Source: Xenococcaceae cyanobacterium MO_167.B27
GTDB lineage: Bacteria; Cyanobacteriota; Cyanobacteriia; Cyanobacteriales; Xenococcaceae
DNA length: 64,000 nucleotides
Assembly (NCBI GenBank): GCA_030065935.1
Contig: JASJCP010000007.1
Span: forward strand, 1-64,000
Reading direction: 5' to 3'
Shown here: in pieces, positions 49,013 to 59,419 of the stretch
Layout: each line of letters opens with the position of its first letter
Position numbering within the stretch: position 1 is the stretch's first letter
Made by a program: the position numbers and the translations under genes
Notes under the pieces: model-generated
Databases searched by the model: none
What the model saw: the letters and a program-made list of their open reading frames with translations, nothing else
Told to the model about the DNA's origin: nothing

Positions 49013-51394
49013 TTAGAACCATTCATCATCATCGTCATCCCAGTCATTTTGATAGGGAATTCTCCGAGAGCGATCGCTACTTTTATAGTAACGCTGTTCT
49101 ACACCATCTCTTGAATTGGGATATCTCGACGGAGGGCTTTCTCCTCTTCCTGAAGTGCGCGGAGGTTCTCCGTAACTATCTTGGGGATAATCCGCTCTAC
49201 GGCGAGTTTCCCCATAATCATCAGAGTAACTATCCCTGTAACCATTTCTTCTCGGGGTATTTCTAGGATTATCTTGGGAATAATCCCCTGTACGACGTGG
49301 TTCTTGGTAACTATCTTGAGAATAATCCCCTGTACGACGTGGTTCTCTATAATCATCAGAATAACTATCCCGATAACCGTTATTTCTGGGAGAAGCCCCG
49401 TAATCTTGTTGATAAGCTCCACTGCTTCTGGGGTCTTCTTCATAGGGAGAATAACTGTAGTTATCCCGATAATCTCTCTGACGAGAGTCATAGGTATAGT
49501 CGTCGTCTATTCTGTCATCTTCATCACCAAGGAAAGTCTTACGAATTGCACCAAAGAAATCATCATCATCTTCTTCTTCATACTGCAATCTTACTTCTCG
49601 GTTGAGTTCGTAGAGAATATCTTGCAAATCTGCTTGCGCTCTGTCTAAAGTGCGCTCATCGTCTTTTTGCAAGCTATCAAGGATTTCTTCACACAAAACA
49701 TCAATGCGACGACGATAATAGCTAGCGAACTGACTACCAAAATCAAGAGTTACTTCTTTGAGTCTGCGCTGTGCTTGATCTGTTAAAGCTTTAGCTCCAT
49801 TGCGTTTTTCGACTCTTTCCCTTCTTGAGCGGTCTTGTTCTGCAAATTGTTCTGCATCTTTGATCATGCGATTGATGTCGGTGTCACTGAGATTAGAAGC
49901 TCCTTGAACTGTAATTCCTTGTTCTCGACCAGTGGTTTTATCCCTCGCTGTAACTTGCAAAATTCCGTTAGCATCAATATCAAAGGAAACTTGAATTTGG
50001 GGTACTCCTCTAGGAGCGGGGGGAATTCCTGTTAGTTTAAATCTACCTAGAGATTTATTCCCCGATGCCATTTCCCTTTCCCCTTGTAGGACGTGAATTT
50101 CTACTACTGTTTGATTATTTTCCCCTGTGGAGAAAGTATCAGAGCGTCTTACGGGTATTGTGGTGTTGCGAGGAAGTAGTTTTTTCATCACTCCCCCAAT
50201 AGTTTCTAGTCCCATAGACAGGGGAGTAACATCTAGTAAGAGGATATCCTTAACTTCGTTGGTTAAAATTCCTGCTTGAATTGCTGCGCCGATAGCTACA
50301 ACTTCATCGGGGTTTACATTTTGGTTGGGTTCGAGGTCGATATAGCTACGTACTAAATCTTGTACCATAGGAATTCTTGTTGAACCCCCTACCAGGACTA
50401 CTTCATCAATGTCCATCGGATTAATTCCCGCATCAGAAATAGCTCGTTTTAGAGGACGACGCAAACGGGATACTAAGTCTCCACAGAGTTCTTCAAATTT
50501 AGCGCGGTCTAGTCTGGTTTCTATGTGTTTGGGACCATTTTCATCTGCTGCAATGAAAGGTAAATTAATGTCTGTAACTGCCACTCCCGAAAGCTCGATT
50601 TTGGCTTTTTCGGCTGCTTCTGTCAGACGTTGTAGAGATTGACGCTCTTTTCTGAGATCGACTTTTTCTTGTTCGAAAAATTCTTCTGCTAACCAATTAA
50701 CAATTCTTTGGTCGAAGTCATTTCCTCCCAATTGAGTGTCTCCACTGGTAGCTCTGACTTCAAATACTCCGTCACCAACTTCTAATATGGAAACATCAAA
50801 AGTTCCCCCACCAAGGTCAAAGACCATAATAGTTTGAGGTCTTTTACGGTCTAAACCATAAGCTAAAGCTGCTGCGGTGGGTTCGTTGATAATTCTCAGA
50901 ACATCTAATCCTGCAATTCTCCCTGCGTCTCTAGTGGCTTGTCTTTGAGAATCATTAAAATAAGCAGGTACGGTAATTACTGCACCTGTGACGTTTTCTC
51001 CTAAATATCTTTCTGCTTCTTCGGTTAATTTTCGCAGAATCATCGCGGATATTTCTTCTGGGGCGAATTCTTTTTTGAGACGAGGACAGCGAATTTTGAT
51101 ATTACCAATTTCATCCCGTCTAATAGTGTAAGGGACTTTTTTTGATTCGGGTTGCAACTCACTGTATTTGCGCCCCATATATCTTTTGATGCCATAAAAG
51201 GTGTTTTGGGGGTTTAGTACGGCTTGTCGTCTCGCTAGTTGTCCTACTACTAACTCTTCATCTTTACTAAAACCTACTACAGAGGGTGTGGTACGCATTC
51301 CTTCTGCATTAGCAATGACAACGGGTTTTCCCCCTTCCATGACGGCGACGACAGAATTAGTTGTTCCTAAGTCGATGCCTACTACTTTTCCCAT
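49013..51394 (-). CDS. dnaK: Chaperone DnaK with long C-terminal extension (DnaK3-like)
   Basis: 793 residues. Nucleotide-binding domain (1-380) with [12 protein letters not shown] and [10 protein letters not shown], substrate domain (about 390-540), then a lid and a long hydrophilic tail (about 615-793) made of Tyr/Asp/Arg-rich repeats such as [14 protein letters not shown] and a final DDDDEWF. Standard DnaK is about 640 residues. DnaK3 of cyanobacteria (771 residues in Synechocystis) is longer, membrane-linked and essential, and lies beside a dnaJ gene, as here. No CIRCE-like site is seen upstream. Confidence 0.9.
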   Translation of the reverse strand: MGKVVGIDLGTTNSVVAVMEGGKPVVIANAEGMRTTPSVVGFSKDEELVVGQLARRQAVLNPQNTFYGIKRYMGRKYSELQPESKKVPYTIRRDEIGNIKIRCPRLKKEFAPEEISAMILRKLTEEAERYLGENVTGAVITVPAYFNDSQRQATRDAGRIAGLDVLRIINEPTAAALAYGLDRKRPQTIMVFDLGGGTFDVSILEVGDGVFEVRATSGDTQLGGNDFDQRIVNWLAEEFFEQEKVDLRKERQSLQRLTEAAEKAKIELSGVAVTDINLPFIAADENGPKHIETRLDRAKFEELCGDLVSRLRRPLKRAISDAGINPMDIDEVVLVGGSTRIPMVQDLVRSYIDLEPNQNVNPDEVVAIGAAIQAGILTNEVKDILLLDVTPLSMGLETIGGVMKKLLPRNTTIPVRRSDTFSTGENNQTVVEIHVLQGEREMASGNKSLGRFKLTGIPPAPRGVPQIQVSFDIDANGILQVTARDKTTGREQGITVQGASNLSDTDINRMIKDAEQFAEQDRSRRERVEKRNGAKALTDQAQRRLKEVTLDFGSQFASYYRRRIDVLCEEILDSLQKDDERTLDRAQADLQDILYELNREVRLQYEEEDDDDFFGAIRKTFLGDEDDRIDDDYTYDSRQRDYRDNYSYSPYEEDPRSSGAYQQDYGASPRNNGYRDSYSDDYREPRRTGDYSQDSYQEPRRTGDYSQDNPRNTPRRNGYRDSYSDDYGETRRRADYPQDSYGEPPRTSGRGESPPSRYPNSRDGVEQRYYKSSDRSRRIPYQNDWDDDDDEWF

Positions 51395-52287
51395 GGGTTT
51401 AACCGTCTCCTAATACTTTCCCCGCTAGTTGTTGTTTTAAACTTAACTTTCTTTATCTTAGAGTAACTCATAAGAGTCAAATTTATCGGCTATGGGGGTT
51501 TACCAGAAATTAGCTTCTGTCTAATTTAAACTAGTTTATCCATACAGTGGGCTACTTTTTTGGTAAAGTTCCCTAAATTGTATTTTTTTTCAGCAAGATA
51601 ACCATCTTTTTGACCTATTTCTTGAGTTGCTTTGGGATGCTCTAAGAGATATTTGACAGCTTTTGACCTCTCTACGTCTTAATAAGAGCCTGGATTTTGT
51701 ACTCTTAGAGTAGTGAAAACTCGATAAATCGACGTTTTCTTTCAAGAAAGTCAACAGAAGATTCCTAACACCCTTGGTTAGATAAAATATCTAACTGTGG
51801 CGTTACGTCTTACTTGAACCTTGAAGATTTTAGGTATCATCAGGCTTAATTACTTCTCAATGCAACCCTTGCTTCTTCAATTGTCAAGGCTGCTGCTGTG
51901 ATTATTGAATCTATTTTTAAACACTCCCTAATAACACTTTGCTTACGATTTGATAGTCTAGCAATTAAGTAGCATTATTTTGGAGTAAAACGTAGCCAAA
52001 CTAGATATTCCCGACATTTGTTTGGGGTAAGCTCCTAATATTCCTGAATAAATCCAGAGAAAACTATAGCCGTTAACTACTGTTTTCTCCTGATTACTGA
52101 ATTAACAGCTTCTCCTTTTAGGAGTAATGTTAGCTTCGACAATGCTTTATAGGCTTGGCACTGAGGTCGGTTTTTCTCCTGGGTAAATCAGTTAATGTTC
52201 CTCCTCTGACCGCTTAGGGCTAGCGAACCCTATTAAGGTCATGACCTAAAAAGCGTAGTACCTGGGTACGTCCCTCTGGTGTAGCCG

Positions 52288-52333
52288 ATCCCCCCTTTAG
52301 TTCCCCCCTTATTAAGGGAGGTTAGGGGGGATT
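52288..52333. repeat. C/G-rich inverted repeat
   Basis: ATCCCCCCTTTAGTTCCCCC on the left can pair with GGGAGGTTAGGGGGGAT on the right around TTATTAA. Such elements are dispersed between genes in many cyanobacteria. Confidence 0.7.
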
Positions 52334-52480
52334 CCGATTAACTACGAATTGCTCAGTTTTAGCGACTACTCATACTGACGAGCTTACCTCCGTTGTTTCT
52401 ATTTCGTCGGAGTTTCACCGCTAATTGTTAGATCAACCGTGCCACTGGACTTATACCAATATTTTACAGGAGTTGAAAGC
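52330..52480 (-). ncRNA. Possible HEARO/omega-RNA-like structured RNA remnant
   Basis: On the minus strand blocks such as GGTATAAGTCCAGTGGCACG, CTCCG...CGGAG, CTCGT-CAGT-ATGAG and CTAAAACTGAGCAA are arranged as in RNAs that accompany IscB/IsrB nucleases, by memory of the pattern only. No IscB frame is seen next to it. Low confidence. Confidence 0.2.
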
Positions 52481-52588
52481 CTTGTTTCATAAAAATTTGA
52501 TGTCGAAAATGTATAGGAGATAAGTTACAAGTTAATTTTAGTAATAGTTTCATTTATTATCTGGAGTTTCTAGTTAATTTTAAAACTT

Positions 52589-53368
52589 ATGCGCTATTTT
52601 AATATCTTAGGCTTGTTTTGGCAGACTGCGATCGCTGCTGAATTGGAATATCGACTCAATTTTGCGATCGCAGTTTTCACCAGTATCGCCAATTTAATGG
52701 GAAGTATCTTTAGCTTATTTCTGTTTTATCGTACTGGTTATACTTTCAGTGGTTGGAGTTGGGATGAAGCCATAATTGTTTTAGGAATATTTACTCTTTT
52801 ACAAGGGTTTTCTGCAACTTTTTTAGTACCTAATCTCAACCGTATTGTAGAACAAATAGAAAGGGGAACACTGGATTTTGTGTTACTCAAACCTATAAAT
52901 AGTCAATTTTGGCTATCCACTAGAGTTATATCACCTTGGGGATTTCCTGACTTGATATTCGGCATTCTTTTGATTATTTATACAGGAACAAAATTAGAAT
53001 TATCTTGGCAAAATTATTTACTTAGTGCTGTTCCTCTTGGGTTTGGTTTTATCATGCTTTATAGTCTCTGGTTTATCTTGGGTACTACTAGCATTTGGTT
53101 TGTCAAAACCTACAATATTACAGAAGTTTTGCGAGGATTGTTGGAAGCTGGTAAAAATCCTATTGTTGCTTATCCTACTGTGTATCGTTTCTTTTTTACT
53201 TTTATTGTTCCTGTGGCGTTTCTCACTACTGTACCAGCAGAAGTGATGTTGGGACGTACTCAAATAAGTTGGATATTGGGTTCGGGAATCTTGGCTGTTA
53301 TTGCTTTTATTATTTCTATCTTTTTCTGGCGGTTTGCTCTAAGATTTTATACTAGTGCTTCTAGTTAG
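52589..53368 (+). CDS. ABC-2 type transporter permease (DUF990-like)
   Basis: 259 residues with six hydrophobic segments; the middle block RIVEQIERGTLDFVLLKPINSQFWLSTR is characteristic of this ABC-2 permease family. These proteins usually pair with a second permease and an ATPase; neither is adjacent. The substrate is unknown. Confidence 0.83.
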   Translation: MRYFNILGLFWQTAIAAELEYRLNFAIAVFTSIANLMGSIFSLFLFYRTGYTFSGWSWDEAIIVLGIFTLLQGFSATFLVPNLNRIVEQIERGTLDFVLLKPINSQFWLSTRVISPWGFPDLIFGILLIIYTGTKLELSWQNYLLSAVPLGFGFIMLYSLWFILGTTSIWFVKTYNITEVLRGLLEAGKNPIVAYPTVYRFFFTFIVPVAFLTTVPAEVMLGRTQISWILGSGILAVIAFIISIFFWRFALRFYTSASS

Positions 53369-53740
53369 AATATTTTGTTTTGTTGATGCCTAAATTTACA
53401 TTATCCTGAATTTAACTAAATCTTATGCACTAGTCCCAGAGAGATTGGAGAGGGCAAAGATTTTTTGTCGTGCCGATTGTTTCAGTTTTGAAGTTTTTTT
53501 AGTTTCGCGCCAAGTCGCCAATAATTGTTAGATTAAAGCAATTGACTGGAGCAAAATTAAACCTGAAAAAAGCATCATAAATTTAAGAGATAACAAGTCA
53601 ACTTGATTAGCGCGGACATCATAATCTTGGGAAAAAGGGAATAGGCACTTTTGAAATAGGAAGTTAATATAAAATGTCTTAATTTTGGCTTCGACTGCTA
53701 TACAATATATTTTATCAAGAATTAATAATTAACAAAAATA
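53369..53740. other. Intergenic region upstream of egtC
   Basis: 372 bases, AT-rich, no gene, repeat or terminator recognised. Confidence 0.4.
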
Positions 53741-54532
53741 ATGTGTCGTTTATTAGCATATATCGGTTCAAAAATTCAGTTAGATACACTACTATATAAA
53801 CCAGAACATTCTTTAATTACTCAAAGTTATCAACCTCAAGAAATGACAGCAGGGATACTTAATGCTGATGGTTTTGGTTTGGGTTGGTATCATTCAGATA
53901 AACAAGATTTACCTTATACCTATAAACATACTTTACCAATTTGGAGCGATATAAATCTTCATCAATTAGCCCGTTATGCTGAGTCTAAATGTTTTTTAGG
54001 CTATGTTCGTAGTGCTACCCCTGGTTTACCTGTTGATTTGGTTAACTGTCAGCCATTCACTGACCAAAATTTAATGTTTATTCATAATGGTTATATTGAC
54101 AAATTTCGCCACACTTTATACCGTCCGATTCGTAATCTTTTGAATGATTATACTTATCAAGCAATTCATGGTACTACCGATTCTGAACATATCTTTGCTT
54201 TAATTATTAATCAGTTACAAAATGACCCTGATTGTAGTTTAGAAACAGCTTTACAAAATTCAATACTACAGCTTAAAGAATTAGCTGATAAGCATCAAAT
54301 ATATGTTTCTGCTAATATTATCTTATCAGATGGCGATCGCCTTATAGCTTCTCGTTTTGCTAATCTCGATCCTCAACCTACATTATATTGGCTAGAGGAC
54401 GCTCCGATGTATCCTAATGGAGTAATTCTTGCGTCAGAACCAATGTTTGAGGGAAACTGGAATAGTCTTGCTCAGAGTACTATTATCACAGTAGGAAAAA
54501 ATCTTGAAGTCAATATCCAATCTATCTGCTAA
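53741..54532 (+). CDS. egtC: EgtC-like class II glutamine amidotransferase
   Basis: 263 residues starting MCRLLAYIG, so Cys2 is the N-terminal nucleophile after Met removal. NADGFGLGWY, FLGYVRSATPG and FIHNGYID are the typical binding motifs of the family. In mycobacteria EgtC removes the glutamyl group from the hercynyl-gamma-glutamylcysteine sulfoxide intermediate of ergothioneine synthesis. The end overlaps the egtB-like gene by 29 bases, which supports this role, but no egtD histidine methyltransferase lies in the window. Confidence 0.8.
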   Translation: MCRLLAYIGSKIQLDTLLYKPEHSLITQSYQPQEMTAGILNADGFGLGWYHSDKQDLPYTYKHTLPIWSDINLHQLARYAESKCFLGYVRSATPGLPVDLVNCQPFTDQNLMFIHNGYIDKFRHTLYRPIRNLLNDYTYQAIHGTTDSEHIFALIINQLQNDPDCSLETALQNSILQLKELADKHQIYVSANIILSDGDRLIASRFANLDPQPTLYWLEDAPMYPNGVILASEPMFEGNWNSLAQSTIITVGKNLEVNIQSIC

Positions 54533-55733
54533 AGAAGCAATATCCCAGGCTTTAATTAAATGTCGTCAACAAACTTTAGCTTTATTCTCTGATATCAATG
54601 AAGATGTTTTCACACAACAATCTCATCCTGATTTTAGCCCCATAGGATGGCATTTAGGACATATTGCATTTACGGAGGCACAATGGATATTAGAATATCT
54701 TGCAGGATATGCAGCTTTATTTCCTGAATACCATAAATTATTTGCTGCTGATGGACTACCCAAAGCCCAAAGACAAAATTTACCTGATTTTACTGTTATC
54801 AAAGACTATTTAGCTACAGTCAGAAACAAGGTTTTAAAATATTTAGAATCTGCTCCTATTGAACAGCAATATCGTCTTTGGTGGTGGTTAGTTCAACATG
54901 AATGTCAGCATAATGAGACTATAACTTTAGTAAGGCAACTCCATAAAGTCAACACAAACAATTTCTACTTAAATCAGTCTAGTATTAAGACAGAAACTTC
55001 TAAGATTATTCCTGAGATGGTGGAGATAGAAGCAGGAGAATTTATCATGGGTAATAATGATATAAACGCTCAAGATAATGAACGTCCTGCTCATAAAATA
55101 TATTTAGATAGTTATGCCATAGATCGTTATCCTGTTACTTGCGGACAATATAAAGAATTCATGCTAGCAGATGGCTATAAAAATTCTCAGTATTGGTCAC
55201 AAGAAGGTTGGCAATGGTTACAGACTAATCCTATATCTCAACCTCTATATTGGCAAGATGCTTCCCAATGGGATAATCATCCTGTATGTGGGGTAAATTA
55301 TTACGAAGCAGAAGCCTATGCTAATTTTGTTGGGAAAAGATTACCCACTGAAGCAGAATGGGAAAAAGCAGCACAATTTGAAACTAAAGTATTAAGAAAC
55401 TGGGAGAAAAAACAGTTAGATGCTTTAGATAATCAAGATAATAACTTATTCAATACTGTTCCCGTTAATGCTAACTTTGAGACTAAAACTATTTGGGGTT
55501 GCTACAGTATGTTAGGTAACGTTTGGGAGTGGACAGCTTCTTGGTTTATGGGCTATGAAGGCTTTGAATACTATCTCTATCCTGGTTATTCCCAAGTTTA
55601 TTTTGATAGTCAACATCGAGTATTAAGGGGTGGAAGTTGGGCGACTCTTCCTTGGGCTTTAAGAAGTAGCTTTCGCAACTGGTATCATCCTTGGGTAAGA
55701 CAAATTTTTGTTGGTTTTCGTTGTGCTAAGTAA
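54504..55733 (+). CDS. egtB: EgtB-like sulfoxide synthase (DinB + FGE-sulfatase domains)
   Basis: 409 residues. The N-terminal DinB-like domain has the iron ligands His in GWHLGHIAF and the H-x3-H pair in WWLVQHECQHNETI; the C-terminal FGE-sulfatase domain (about 168-409; GEFIMGNND, RLPTEAEWEKA, GNVWEWTASWF, RVLRGGSW, FVGFRCAK) is complete. EgtB-type enzymes oxidatively join a thiol to hercynine. The start is TTG 54504 inside egtC with GTAGGA seven bases before it; no later ATG would keep the DinB domain. OvoA-like activity cannot be excluded. Confidence 0.83.
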   Translation: MKSISNLSAKEAISQALIKCRQQTLALFSDINEDVFTQQSHPDFSPIGWHLGHIAFTEAQWILEYLAGYAALFPEYHKLFAADGLPKAQRQNLPDFTVIKDYLATVRNKVLKYLESAPIEQQYRLWWWLVQHECQHNETITLVRQLHKVNTNNFYLNQSSIKTETSKIIPEMVEIEAGEFIMGNNDINAQDNERPAHKIYLDSYAIDRYPVTCGQYKEFMLADGYKNSQYWSQEGWQWLQTNPISQPLYWQDASQWDNHPVCGVNYYEAEAYANFVGKRLPTEAEWEKAAQFETKVLRNWEKKQLDALDNQDNNLFNTVPVNANFETKTIWGCYSMLGNVWEWTASWFMGYEGFEYYLYPGYSQVYFDSQHRVLRGGSWATLPWALRSSFRNWYHPWVRQIFVGFRCAK

Positions 55734-55807
55734 TAATTAATAATTTGCAATTACATCTTTGTTCATCTGCTATGGGCTGTGAATAATATTTAATAAAATA
55801 CTATCTA

Positions 55808-56062
55808 TCATAACAAAGCATCATAATCATCTTGTGAGCCTATCCAAAACCAATAATAATCCTCTCCCTTTTTCAAAGCTAATGCTCGATAGTCTTGGGT
55901 AATTCTAACTAACCAAAGATTTTTTCCTACCTTCTTAAAATGTAAAGAGGGGTGATATTGATTATTTTGCCATAGTTGATAAGCTTTCTTCGTTTGCTTC
56001 TTAATTTCTGGTGGTAATGCTGCATAAGATTTCCAAAAATCAGTTGTCGTTAAAGATTTCAT
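55808..56062 (-). CDS. RelE/ParE-fold toxin, second toxin-antitoxin pair
   Basis: 84 residues of the same toxin type as 27076-27351: YAALPPEIKKQTKKAYQLW, HPSLHFKKVGKNLWLVRITQDYRAL, WFWIGSQDDYDALL. The start lies 23 bases inside the antitoxin gene. The action is inferred from the family only. Confidence 0.8.
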   Translation of the reverse strand: MKSLTTTDFWKSYAALPPEIKKQTKKAYQLWQNNQYHPSLHFKKVGKNLWLVRITQDYRALALKKGEDYYWFWIGSQDDYDALL

Positions 56063-56261
56063 TAATATCTTTTACATTATCTTTTGCGATATCTACTTCA
56101 GCTTGAGCAATAAGCTTATCTAATTTACCTGATTGCAAATCTTCTTCTATTTGCTTGTCCCAAATATCATTTATATATTCTTGAAGCCATATAGAAAGTT
56201 GACGAATATCCTTTTCTGGTAATTGCTTAATAGCAGTTTTAATATCTAAATAAGTTGTCAT
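56040..56261 (-). CDS. Antitoxin partner of the second RelE/ParE-like toxin
   Basis: 73 residues, acidic C-terminus (DIAKDNVKDINEIFNDN), starting MTTYLDIKTAIKQLPEKD. Shares no obvious sequence with the antitoxin at 27351-27578, although the toxins are alike. It precedes and overlaps the toxin. Confidence 0.72.
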   Translation of the reverse strand: MTTYLDIKTAIKQLPEKDIRQLSIWLQEYINDIWDKQIEEDLQSGKLDKLIAQAEVDIAKDNVKDINEIFNDN

Positions 56262-56412
56262 GGCTTTGAAAAACTGAATGAGTTATTTTAAATTATTTTT
56301 ACTCTATTAAATTTAATTTGTATTTGATAATCAAGTACGACATCCCCCATTAAGACAGTAAATATTCTGTATGCTTCCCTTGCTTAATCATCATTACTCT
56401 GTCTAAATTTAA

Positions 56413-56967
56413 CTATAGATAATCTTGAAGCATTTTAAAAATTGCCTCGTAATTAATATGTTTAAAATGAGTAGTATCGAGTTTGAAAGTGCGATCGCAA
56501 ATATCTAAAATTTCATAGCCTCCTTGCTTCAAGTTCAATTCCATTTCTTCATAAATTAAATGATCTACATGACCAGGGTGTCTTTCGCCAGATTCCGCCC
56601 TCTGTTTAAATCTTTTCAAAGCCAATGGTATTTCAACATAGCAGTGAATTTGTAATAAATAGCATTGATATGTATCTTTTAATTGCTTCAGTTTCTCAGT
56701 ATCGGTTTCTGATTTAAAATTGCTTTCAACAATTATTGAATTACCCGTAGCTAATAATTTTTCTGTAAACAAATAAAGTAAATCATAGCTAGCAGCACCT
56801 AGCTTTTTTGACCATTCTCTGTCTGAATATCCTAGAGAATCATATAGAGATTCTTGAAAATCGTCTCTACCTATAACTGGTAGCGAATAATATTTACCTA
56901 TCTTCTTGGCTAAAGCTGTTTTACCAGTACAAGAAAAACCTGAAACAATAATTAACGTGGGTTTCAT
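56413..56967 (-). CDS. P-loop kinase (AAA_33/Zeta-like)
   Basis: 184 residues with Walker A GFSCTGKTALA, an Asp pair in IGRDDFQES and an Arg-rich lid (RFKQRAESGERHPGH). It resembles small-molecule kinases such as chloramphenicol phosphotransferase-like and gluconate kinase-like proteins and Zeta toxins. No antitoxin lies beside it. The substrate is unknown. Confidence 0.75.
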   Translation of the reverse strand: MKPTLIIVSGFSCTGKTALAKKIGKYYSLPVIGRDDFQESLYDSLGYSDREWSKKLGAASYDLLYLFTEKLLATGNSIIVESNFKSETDTEKLKQLKDTYQCYLLQIHCYVEIPLALKRFKQRAESGERHPGHVDHLIYEEMELNLKQGGYEILDICDRTFKLDTTHFKHINYEAIFKMLQDYL

Positions 56968-57127
56968 AATTGATGCTAGTCATTTAAGCAAGGAAGAAAG
57001 AGGGCTTGTCAGAAAGTGCGAGTTTGCCGAAATTCATAATAGCTTCATATTTATTTGTCGTATCTTTACTGATGTTGTTTGGTTAAGCCTAATTCCACAA
57101 TTAAGAAAAAAGTCTTATTTCCTATAA

Positions 57128-58147
57128 ATGTCAAAGGATTCTCAACGTAATTCAGCATTAAACGCTGCTGCTAGTTCAAAAGTTTATCATGCTCGATTAA
57201 AAGATATTAGTCAGTTTACTCCAGAAAAAATCAATCATTTACGTAGAGGTGGAATACGTCATGGTGCAGGACGCACTACAGCAGAAATGCAACAAATGTT
57301 AGATAAAATTCCAGCTTCTCAAAGAGCAGGTGTAGATGAACAATCTGCTGCCTATAAAGTTAAAGAATACTTATCTGATAAAGATGCCAGTCACATAATA
57401 TCTCACAACAGAGGAGGCTCTGGTCATCCAGACAATATCAAGTGGGAAAATAAATCAATTAACCGCGCTCGTGGCGATCGCAATATGAGCCGTCAAGAGC
57501 AAAGAAACTTAAATGTTACAGCACAGTTTGAAAACTTAACTGGAGCAATTAAAGCAGGTTTTCGTGCAGCCCCAAAAGGAGCAGTAATAGGTGCTGTTAC
57601 GGCTGCTCCCTTTTCGATGTTAAGAAATGGACTTCGGGTTGTACGAGGAGAAATATCCGCTCAAGAAGCAGCAATGGAAACGGGTAAGGAAACAGGAATT
57701 GGTGCGGGTGTTGGTGCAGCAACAGCTTTTACCGTGACAACTGTAGCAACAGCTTGTCCTCCTATCGCCATAGCACTAGGGGCAATTTCCCCTGCTTTAT
57801 GGGCTGTAGGTGGTGCTGGTATGATTCATCAGTTTTTCAAGATTCTCGACGACCATAAACAACAAGTCAAAGCCTATTATGAGTCAATGACTGAGCAAGA
57901 ATTGCAATATCTCAGTCAAGTAGAAGCAGAGTTGATCTATGAACATGAAAAAACCATGTCTATTTTAGATCGACAGCAAGAGTTAACAGAAGTAATTGTT
58001 AATCGTCCTCGCGAGTCTGGCGTACAAAGTGCTTTGCAAAGATATATGGAATCTCGGCAGATTTATCAGTCTCTTCAAAACCCATCAACAAAATCTAAAT
58101 CTCTCAAACCTTCTCAGCAAAATCTCTTACCTCCAATTACCGAATAA
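57128..58147 (+). CDS. HNH nuclease-like protein with glycine-rich hydrophobic region
   Basis: 339 residues. Residues 86-116 carry an HNH-like core: DASHIISHNRGGSGHPDN followed by WENKSINRARG, with His89 as candidate general base and Asn103/Asn112 in the usual positions. The stretch about 140-235 is rich in Gly and Ala (GAVIGAVTAAPF, GIGAGVGAATA, ALGAISPALWAVGGAGM) and could enter a membrane as glycine-zipper helices. The end (about 255-330) is helical and charged. It is 16 bases ahead of the FGE-domain gene with AGGAG between them, so the two form one operon. I know no named system with this pair; an immune or toxin-like effector is inference. Confidence 0.65.
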   Translation: MSKDSQRNSALNAAASSKVYHARLKDISQFTPEKINHLRRGGIRHGAGRTTAEMQQMLDKIPASQRAGVDEQSAAYKVKEYLSDKDASHIISHNRGGSGHPDNIKWENKSINRARGDRNMSRQEQRNLNVTAQFENLTGAIKAGFRAAPKGAVIGAVTAAPFSMLRNGLRVVRGEISAQEAAMETGKETGIGAGVGAATAFTVTTVATACPPIAIALGAISPALWAVGGAGMIHQFFKILDDHKQQVKAYYESMTEQELQYLSQVEAELIYEHEKTMSILDRQQELTEVIVNRPRESGVQSALQRYMESRQIYQSLQNPSTKSKSLKPSQQNLLPPITE

Positions 58148-59315
58148 ATTATAGGAGTTATTTATGTTACCTCTAATCATGGCAGCTTGCGGTGCTGCTG
58201 GTGCAGTCGCAGGCGCACTTACAACTCATGCAGCTAAAGAAAAAGATCGACAAGCTGTAAAACGATATGAAAAAGTTAATGCAGAATTAATTAACAGTCG
58301 AGATAAACTACAAAAACAATATTATGAACTTTCCGACAGAAGTAAAAAGCAGATAAACGATCTGAATCTCAAACTAGCTGAGTCGGAAATGGAAAAAGAC
58401 TTAGTTTATTTAGCCCTTAGTTTATATCATGAACTGATGGCTTTGAGAGAAGACATAGATATCAATCCTTCTTTTGAAGTTTTAGTAGAATTTCACAAAG
58501 CGATCATTATTACTAACTATGTTTTGAAACAGCTTGACAAACATTTAGTCCCAGTTTCTCAAGATTATTTTAGTCGTACTCTCAATAGTATTGACGAAAG
58601 AGATAACCTCAGCAAAGAACAACTATTCAGTTTTATGGCTGTATTAATGAATCCTCAACAGGATACTGTAACTTCTATTCTGGGTGAAGTTCAGAATGAA
58701 ATGTTTTCTCAACAACACAAGACTGTTGTTTCAAGTGCTGAGACTACTACTTCCTTACAAAGGTTCGCGTTTGAGGTGATAACTTTAGATGAAAGAGGTC
58801 AGGAAATTAAACGACAATCAAGTCAAGCCCAATATTTCACTGAAGACCTGGGCAATGGTGTTACCTTAGATATGGTTTCTCTTCCTGGTGGTAGTTTTAT
58901 AATGGGTTCACCAGAAGAAGAATCAGGCAGAAAATCAGAAAAACCACAACACCAAGTAACAGTTAAACCCTTCTTTATCGCAAAATACCAAGTAACTCAA
59001 GCACAATGGAACGCAATCGCATCTTTGCCCAAAGTTAATCATGTACTCAACCCCAATCCTTCCCACTTCAAAGGTGATAATCATCCTGTAGAGAAGGTAT
59101 CTTGGGAAGATGCAGTAGAATTTTGCGGTCGTTTATCTAAGCAGACAGGAAAAAAATATCGTTTACCAACGGAAGCAGAATGGGAATACGCAGTTCGTGC
59201 AGGAACTATAACTCCCTTTCATTTTGGCGAGACGATTACAGAATATTTAGCTAACTATGATGCAAGGTATATTTATGCTAATAAACCATCTGGAGAGTAT
59301 CGAAAAAAAACTGCT

Positions 59316-59324
59316 CCTGTAGGT
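59316..59324. repeat. Target-site duplication of IS66, left
   Basis: CCTGTAGGT, identical to 61053-61061. IS66 family elements usually make 8-bp duplications; here nine bases match. Confidence 0.85.
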
Positions 59325-59365
59325 GTAACCGTTCATTCCCCCTCCAACAAAGCAAGGGAAATCTT

Positions 59366-59414
59366 GGACATGGCGATCGTGTACATGCCTCGCCCCAACG
59401 CGATCGCCATGTCC
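59366..59414 (-). terminator. 14-bp hairpin after the transposase gene
   Basis: GGACATGGCGATCG pairs with CGATCGCCATGTCC around 21 bases. It follows the transposase stop within ten bases on the minus strand. No T-run. The arms contain HIP1 sequence. Confidence 0.5.
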
Positions 59415-59419
59415 ATTAA

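Larger units (their letters stand above)
51395..52588. other. 1.2-kb intergenic region with degenerate structured DNA
   Basis: No frame of 60 codons. It contains a G/C palindrome (52288-52333), many stem-forming blocks between about 51980 and 52480, and a region on the minus strand (about 52330-52480) that recalls a structured transposon RNA. A short minus-strand frame near 51850-51920 (SIITAAALTIEEARVALRSN) might be a fragment of a protein C-terminus. The region looks like the graveyard of a mobile element. Confidence 0.45.

Noticed and set aside
49181..49648. Long plus-strand frame opposite the dnaK tail
   Set aside because: It is antisense to repetitive codons of dnaK and shows Ile/Thr-rich low complexity with no family features.
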